Positions 1-4,723 of a stretch of 7,533 nt of DNA are shown here, piece after piece (the stretch's first letter is position 1; each line of letters begins with the position of its first letter). The position numbers and the translations under genes were made by a program. The notes under the pieces were generated by a model. The model worked only from the letters and a program-made list of their open reading frames with translations, did no database searches and was not told the origin of the DNA. Source of the stretch: Phaeodactylibacter sp964397205. Its GTDB lineage: Bacteria; Bacteroidota; Bacteroidia; Chitinophagales; Saprospiraceae. The DNA lies in NCBI GenBank assembly GCA_964397205.1, contig CAYNIT010000226.1, forward strand, positions 1-7,533, written 5' to 3'.

Positions 1-352
1 GTTAGGCTTATTTTTTCTTCACCGAAGTGCAACGTTATCCGTGAAGCTCCCGTAAAACCAGTTGAGGAAATCTGCGGTAGGCGCTCTGAGTAGCGTTCCG
101 GCCGGCATCCCAACCGTGTGGAGCATTATGTCAGTACAGCACTGAACCTGCTTTTCGACCGATTATTGATCGAGTTAGCATGTTTTTCGGGTAGTATTAC
201 AACTAAATGTAATGGAGAATGCAACAGGGCGTACCACTTTTCCTTATATTAGCGCACGCCCGGAAGAAACAGCAACTGTCCTTTTAGCCCCCCCTTATGC
301 GATTGAGGAGTCCTAGAAAACTCCACTACTATTTTGTTGTAACCAAAACCAG
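1..352. other. Leader/intergenic stretch without a supportable gene
   Basis: I see no gene here. The + frame from base 1 is open only to a TAG at 91-93 (30 codons), too short to identify, so it could be the tail of an upstream gene or chance. No minus-strand frame is both long and protein-like; those that exist are broken by stops within about 120 bases. No tRNA-like or rRNA-like segment was recognised. Small structures include a palindrome CCGGCCGG (98-105) and a weak hairpin with arms GGAGT and ACTCC (about 308-324) just before the downstream gene, neither with a following T run. No clear promoter matching the Bacteroidota consensus was found close to the start of the next gene. Confidence 0.5.
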
Positions 353-1450
353 TTGATTTTGAAAAAGTTAATCTACATCTGGTTGTTGGCCTTCTGGTTG
401 GTGCCTGCTCTGCAAGCGCAGGACATACACTACTCTCAGTTCGGCTATTCTCCAGCAACGACTAGCCCAGGCTTGACCGGTGTGTTTAGGGGTAAATTGC
501 GTGTACTCAGCAATTTCAGGTCACAGTGGAATAGCGTCCCCGTGGGCTATCAAACTTTCTCCACCAGCGTTGATTTGAAATTGCCAAATCGCGACCGGGA
601 TCAGAACGGTTTCTGGGCGCTGGGCGGCTCCTTCAATTACGACCAGGCCGGGAAATCGGAACTGCAAAACGTCAACCTCAATCTGGCGGCCTCCTATACC
701 CAAACGCTCGGAGCGCTTAAGCTGGGCAAAAAGAAAAAAGACCATTGGGCGTTCCTTACCGTAGGGGCGCAGCAGGGCATCGGAAGGCGCGACTTCAACT
801 TCGAGCCCCTTATTTTCGATAGACAGTACGACCCGTCTACTGGCACGGGCAACTCAGATTTGCCGAACGGGGAAGATGACCTGGCAAGGTCGGAAGGGAT
901 CACCTATGGGGACTTCAGCGCCGGGCTCAACCTTCGTATTCAAGACTTCAAAGGCTGTGAAATCGTCAACGATTTAAAGGACCGATTCTGGATAGACGTG
1001 GGCGTGGGCGTGTTTCACCTCAATCGCCCCAATCTTGCCTTCATGGACGGAGAGGAGGAAGAGTTGCCCATGCGCATCAGTCCTTATCTGCTCCTCAATA
1101 AAGAAATCGGCAATTCCCCAGTTGATGTGTTTGCCCACCTCAACTTCCAGTTTCAGGGCCCCTACCGGGAGTATCTGACGCACTTTGGAGGAAGGGTATA
1201 CTTCGACGATGTGCCGGGCCGGCAATTCGCCATGGAGCTGAGCTGTGGCTACCGTTTCAATGACCGCCTGGGAGATGGCGTGTTCCCCGCTATTGGGTTC
1301 CAGTACGGGAATGTCTTTGCCAGTTTGTCCTATGACCTAAACATATCAGAGTTTGAAGCAGCCACGCGCAACCGCGGCGGCTTCGAACTGCTGTTCCGAT
1401 ACACCTTGAATACGGTCTGTCTGGATCGTTACTTCTGCCCGCTGCTTTAG
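353..1450 (+). CDS. porP: PorP/SprF-family type IX secretion outer-membrane protein
   Basis: This is a predicted outer-membrane beta-barrel of the PorP/SprF family, 365 residues from the TTG at 353 or 363 from the TTG at 359; the usual family length is about 300-350. In T9SS bacteria PorP belongs to the core machinery, while SprF-type paralogues are needed to deliver or attach specific adhesins such as SprB. Visible hallmarks are a signal peptide with KK followed by a hydrophobic Trp-rich core and likely cleavage at LQA|QD (residues 20-24); the N-terminal motif DIHYSQFGYSP (24-34) with PGLTG after it; SQWNSVPVGYQTFS (57-70); the GVFHLNRPN motif (219-227); and the C-terminal strand pattern SYDLN...RGGFELLFRY (326-350). 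An in-frame TAG at 314-316 and no ATG before the signal peptide force a TTG start; TTG 359 gives the more typical M-K-K beginning. The symbol is family-level: many paralogues exist per genome, and a cargo-specific SprF role fits the adhesin downstream better than the core PorP role. Confidence 0.92.
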   Translation: MILKKLIYIWLLAFWLVPALQAQDIHYSQFGYSPATTSPGLTGVFRGKLRVLSNFRSQWNSVPVGYQTFSTSVDLKLPNRDRDQNGFWALGGSFNYDQAGKSELQNVNLNLAASYTQTLGALKLGKKKKDHWAFLTVGAQQGIGRRDFNFEPLIFDRQYDPSTGTGNSDLPNGEDDLARSEGITYGDFSAGLNLRIQDFKGCEIVNDLKDRFWIDVGVGVFHLNRPNLAFMDGEEEELPMRISPYLLLNKEIGNSPVDVFAHLNFQFQGPYREYLTHFGGRVYFDDVPGRQFAMELSCGYRFNDRLGDGVFPAIGFQYGNVFASLSYDLNISEFEAATRNRGGFELLFRYTLNTVCLDRYFCPLL

Positions 1451-1454
1451 CAGC
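1441..1454 (+). repeat. Small hairpin across the porP-family stop codon
   Basis: The arms GCTGC (1441-1445) and GCAGC (1450-1454) are perfectly complementary around a TTTA loop, and the TAG stop (1448-1450) lies in the loop and arm. No T tract follows, so this is not a classical intrinsic terminator. It may be a weak 3'-end structure or chance. Confidence 0.25.
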
Positions 1455-1646
1455 TGCCTGGGATTTGCCGTGTGACGCAATCATAATGCTCGAAAACGCA
1501 GGCTAAACAAGCCACTTCCCTGGCGGCCCTTTTGCTCCGGCCTGCGCAGAAATCAATGAGAGGCCTGAAAATCGGTGCAGAAAAAGACTCCCCCTTATTT
1601 TTGCGATTGTGAACCATCTTTTTCTGTTACTATTCGAATCTGCCAG

Positions 1647-1680
1647 CGAGGCTGTATGGAAATGCCATTGGGCAGCCTCG
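1647..1680. repeat. Inverted repeat / stem-loop upstream of the OmpA-like gene
   Basis: The arms CGAGGCTG (1647-1654) and CAGCCTCG (1673-1680) form a perfect 8-bp stem with six G-C pairs. Inside the 18-base loop a second stem, ATGG (1656-1659) with CCAT (1665-1668), can stack above it. There is no T run after the right arm, so an intrinsic terminator is unlikely. The right half overlaps the -33-like element of the candidate promoter, which would suit an operator. If transcription comes through from the upstream gene it could instead be an RNA processing or attenuation hairpin. The structure is seen directly; the function is inference. Confidence 0.5.
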
Positions 1681-1699
1681 ATACGGCAGCTTCACTTTG
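1668..1699 (+). promoter_or_regulatory. Candidate Bacteroidota sigma-A-type promoter
   Basis: TTG at 1668-1670 and TCACTTTG at 1692-1699 are separated by 21 bases. This matches the Bacteroidota -33/-7 pattern (TTG, 17-23 bases, TAnnTTTG) with one mismatch in the -7 element. It would start transcription near 1706, about 15-20 bases before the ATG at 1722. It also argues against the GTG start at 1575, since that start would lie upstream of the promoter. Such short motifs occur by chance, so confidence is limited. Confidence 0.35.
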
Positions 1700-1721
1700 G
1701 TCAATATTTAATGTAGCTGAT

Positions 1722-4721
1722 ATGAAAATCAAATTACTGTCCGCGTTGGTATTTATGGCGCTTGCCGCCCAGGTCCAAGGCCAATCGCTGGATAAAGTAC
1801 TGGAGGTCGGTGATGAAGCTTATGAAAGCCGGGATTACTATACCGCCTTCCGATGCTATGAGAAAGTGCTGGAATACGAGGACCGGTTCTACGAGCGTCC
1901 TAAGCGGCTGGTGCAGTACCAGTACGGCCTGGCCGCTCAGCGTTTCAACTACTTCGGCAAAGCGGATTCTGTCTTCACCGCTTTAGTCAATGCATCCCAA
2001 ACCGCTGGCATTAAAGACTCCATCTACGCCCGTGCCGTATATTATCAGGCCCAGTCTGCCTTAATTCAAGCAGATAGCGCACAAGACTACCGCGATGCCA
2101 TGGCGGCCTTCGAGCGCGTCAAAGATGAACTCATCGAGCATATCTCTGAAGATGCCGAGACGAAGAAAGAATTCCGCATTAATACGGAAAATAGCATCGC
2201 CGACTGCGCCTTCAGCCTTGAGAGGGGAAGTTGGGTAGAAAAAGACACAGTCCACCGGCTGGAGCATATTGACATCAACTCGCCTTATTCGGACTATGCT
2301 CCTCAATTGGTTGGCGACACTTTGTTTTTCTCCTCCCTGCGTTACGAGCGCAATCCGCGCCGGCAGTCTACTACTTACTCCCGGAATCTGTACGCGCGGT
2401 TTGTGCCCAACGATTCCGCAGGCATCGATACCCTGGTATCGGAAATGCCGGCATCAGAAATTTTCAACGAAAGCGCCCGTTATACCAACCACCGAGCCGT
2501 TACCAGCAATGGAAAATGGATGGTCTTCACCAGCTGCGAGAGCCGGGGCAATGAGATAATGTGCGCCCTTTACAAACGGCAACGCTTGGCCACCGGATGG
2601 GGGCCGCCCCAGTTGCTTTCGATTAACGGAGAAAAGGAAGATTTTACCACCAAGCAGCCGGCTTTTAGGCAAGATTGCAATGGGAAAGAGTGGCTGTACT
2701 TCGCTTCCGACCGGAAGGAGCCGGGTGTACAGGGGGCATTGGACATCTGGCGCTGCTCTTTCGATCCCAATAGCGGTAGGGCCGGCAAGGTGGAAAACTT
2801 AGGAGATTTCGTAAATACGGCCTGGGATGAAGAATCTCCGTTTTTTCACAGCCTGACTAAGCGTTTGTTCTTCAGCTCCAACCGCCCCGGAGGCTACGGG
2901 CAACACGATCTGTTCTACAGCCAGTGGAAAGACAGCAGCTGGGCCGAAGCCCGTAACCTGGGCGCACCCTACAACTCCGGCTACAACGACATGTACTACT
3001 TTACGACCGGCGAGGGCAAACAAGTTTACTTTTCTTCCGACCGCCACCGCTCGCTGCGCTTCGTCGACTCTCTGGACGCTTGTTGCCAGGATATCTACAC
3101 GCTGCAGCGCAATACCAACCGCCAACTGCACCTACAGTTGGCGCAGTGCGAGGATAAGCCCTCGGGCGTAGGCAACTCGCGTATCTTGGTAGAGGATGTG
3201 ACCCGCTGCGGGCAAGCTACAGTGGTGTTCGACTCTACCTTCGCGGGCAACTGGAGCGATACCCTGCCAGTAAAGCTTTTCCATAAATACCGCATTACTG
3301 CCTCCACTCCCGGGCTGGCTAATGCCGTTACCCGCATCGTAGATTTTGCCGAAGAACGCTTCGAAACCGAACAGCTGGCCAGCGAGTCCTTCGAGCTGTA
3401 TCCCGACTTTGTAGAGCTTACCGTCAAGCCGGATATCCCCAAAGCCGAAGTCGAGAACCTGGACTTCCTGCTGTCGGGTACGGCTGTTCCCAAGGTAGTC
3501 AATGCGAATACCGGGCAAACCCTGGCAGCCCAGCAAGGGGAACGCGTTTTCCGATTTGCTTTTGATCAGCCCTACGATGTTGCCATAGAGGTAGACAGCA
3601 ATAGTAACACCATTACACTGTTTGAAAACCCTACTACCATAGACGGGCGTATCTACCCCGTGAATTTAGAAGGCATCTACTTCCCACAGCAAGTCTGCGG
3701 AAAAGTTTGCGTGAGCGAAGTCAAGGTGCCGCTGACTACCGAGATGGAGCTCTCCGAGCAAGTGTATTTCCACAACGACAAACCTGACCGCTACAACGGC
3801 ATCACCTACATTACCGATCAGTCCTTAGGAAACGCCACGGAAGAATACGCCAATCTCGAAAGCGATTACCTGATACCTCTGATCCGGGAGCTGCTGGAAG
3901 AAAAGGGCTTGCTGAGCCGCATCCGGCAGCTTGGCGTGGAACCCTACTTAAGAGAACAGGATACGGAAATAAACTTAAGCCAGCTCAACCTGGGAAGAGG
4001 GCTCAATAACGATCTGACAGAAATGCTGAGTAAGCTGTCCCTGGAGGATATGCTGGATGCGCTCGGAGTAAAGGTAGAGGAGGAAACCGATGTAAACATC
4101 GATGGGCCGGAAGAACAACGGACAGAAGAAATAGTGGCAAGCAAAGATAAAATCACCATCTCCGATGCGCTCTTGCTCACCAGCCGCTTTTTCTCCCGGG
4201 ATATCCGCAACGGGCCAGTCGCTCTCCGCGAGATGGGCTTGAGCCTGCTAACCGTAATGGATAAAATCGAACCCGGCCAAAGCATTGAAGTAGCCATACA
4301 AGGCGTCTGCAGCAGCCACGGATCAAAAGCCTACAACGATATGCTGGCGCTGCGCCGTATACAGTGCATCACAGAGTTCCTGCAGGGCATTAAGATCGAC
4401 ACCAACGGGCAGGAGCAGCTAGGCGATTACATGGCTACCTGGAAATTAGACAGTGCCCAGTTCAAGGACTATACACGGGATGAGGGCCGGGTCGTAGTGG
4501 ACCCCAAGCCTTCCGGGGCAGCCAACGAAGATACTGACCGCTACATGGATTTCGTAAGCGACTCCCGGTACAGTATTGATGCTGCCTTGGAAAGAACTGT
4601 AAAGGTAAGCGTGACAATTACCCTGCAAGAGCCGCCCAGCCCCGCCGTTTTCGACCTCGGGAACGGTTGCAATCAGGAAGCGGCAACAGAAAATAGTATC
4701 AGTAGCAAAAAAACAGAATGA
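1722..4721 (+). CDS. PorE-like periplasmic anchor: TPR, PD40 beta-propeller, OmpA-like domain
   Basis: A secreted periplasmic protein of 999 residues, probably linking an outer-membrane T9SS/adhesin complex to peptidoglycan. In order: signal peptide (1-20, cleavage near VQG|QS); helical TPR-like region (about 22-165, including DEAYESRDYYTAFRCYEKVL); PD40/WD40-like propeller blades (about 186-460) with YAPQLVGDTLFFSS, LYFASDRKEPG, LFFSSNRPGGYGQHDLFYS and NLGAPYNSGYNDMYYF, closing at CCQDIY (454-459); a beta-rich region of unclear family (about 465-675) that may include a carboxypeptidase-regulatory-like fold and a CX3C motif (659-663); and an OmpA-like domain (about 680-966) with VYFHNDKPD (681), IQGVCSSHGSKAYN (859-872), LALRRI (875-880) and a final ERTVKVSV strand. 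A helical acidic insertion sits at about 720-808. The ATG at 1722 is chosen over an in-frame GTG at 1575 because the signal peptide starts here and the 49 extra residues look non-coding. The order of domains is that of Porphyromonas PorE, but orthology is not proven. The stop overlaps the next start. Confidence 0.88.
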   Translation: MKIKLLSALVFMALAAQVQGQSLDKVLEVGDEAYESRDYYTAFRCYEKVLEYEDRFYERPKRLVQYQYGLAAQRFNYFGKADSVFTALVNASQTAGIKDSIYARAVYYQAQSALIQADSAQDYRDAMAAFERVKDELIEHISEDAETKKEFRINTENSIADCAFSLERGSWVEKDTVHRLEHIDINSPYSDYAPQLVGDTLFFSSLRYERNPRRQSTTYSRNLYARFVPNDSAGIDTLVSEMPASEIFNESARYTNHRAVTSNGKWMVFTSCESRGNEIMCALYKRQRLATGWGPPQLLSINGEKEDFTTKQPAFRQDCNGKEWLYFASDRKEPGVQGALDIWRCSFDPNSGRAGKVENLGDFVNTAWDEESPFFHSLTKRLFFSSNRPGGYGQHDLFYSQWKDSSWAEARNLGAPYNSGYNDMYYFTTGEGKQVYFSSDRHRSLRFVDSLDACCQDIYTLQRNTNRQLHLQLAQCEDKPSGVGNSRILVEDVTRCGQATVVFDSTFAGNWSDTLPVKLFHKYRITASTPGLANAVTRIVDFAEERFETEQLASESFELYPDFVELTVKPDIPKAEVENLDFLLSGTAVPKVVNANTGQTLAAQQGERVFRFAFDQPYDVAIEVDSNSNTITLFENPTTIDGRIYPVNLEGIYFPQQVCGKVCVSEVKVPLTTEMELSEQVYFHNDKPDRYNGITYITDQSLGNATEEYANLESDYLIPLIRELLEEKGLLSRIRQLGVEPYLREQDTEINLSQLNLGRGLNNDLTEMLSKLSLEDMLDALGVKVEEETDVNIDGPEEQRTEEIVASKDKITISDALLLTSRFFSRDIRNGPVALREMGLSLLTVMDKIEPGQSIEVAIQGVCSSHGSKAYNDMLALRRIQCITEFLQGIKIDTNGQEQLGDYMATWKLDSAQFKDYTRDEGRVVVDPKPSGAANEDTDRYMDFVSDSRYSIDAALERTVKVSVTITLQEPPSPAVFDLGNGCNQEAATENSISSKKTE

Positions 4722-4723
4722 TG
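4718..4723 (+). promoter_or_regulatory. ATGATGA stop/start overlap (translational coupling)
   Basis: The TGA stop of the OmpA-like gene (4719-4721) is embedded between two in-frame ATG codons of the adhesin gene, at 4718 and 4721. No purine-rich Shine-Dalgarno sequence precedes them; the region is A-rich (ends in AAAAAAACAGA). This arrangement is typical of ribosome re-initiation, so synthesis of the adhesin is probably tied to that of the anchor protein. Either ATG is possible, and the first gives the 4-base overlap. Confidence 0.7.

Noticed and set aside
303..336. Possible promoter before the PorP/SprF-family gene (TTG at 303, TATTTTG at 330-336)
   Set aside because: The -7 element is one base short of TAnnTTTG and the spacing is 24 bases, outside the usual range.
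1575..1721. N-terminal extension of the OmpA-like gene from a GTG at 1575 (49 extra residues)
   Set aside because: It places a normal signal peptide 50 residues inside the protein, is Cys-rich and unlike coding sequence, and spans the inverted repeat and candidate promoter.
1762..1986. + strand overlapping frame of 74 codons inside the OmpA-like gene
   Set aside because: It is out of frame with the TPR region and its translation is low-complexity Ser/Arg/Trp-rich, a frame shadow.
3095..3536. Two minus-strand open frames of about 135 codons
   Set aside because: They lie inside the well-supported OmpA-like gene, have no recognisable domain and are expected shadows in a GC-rich coding region.
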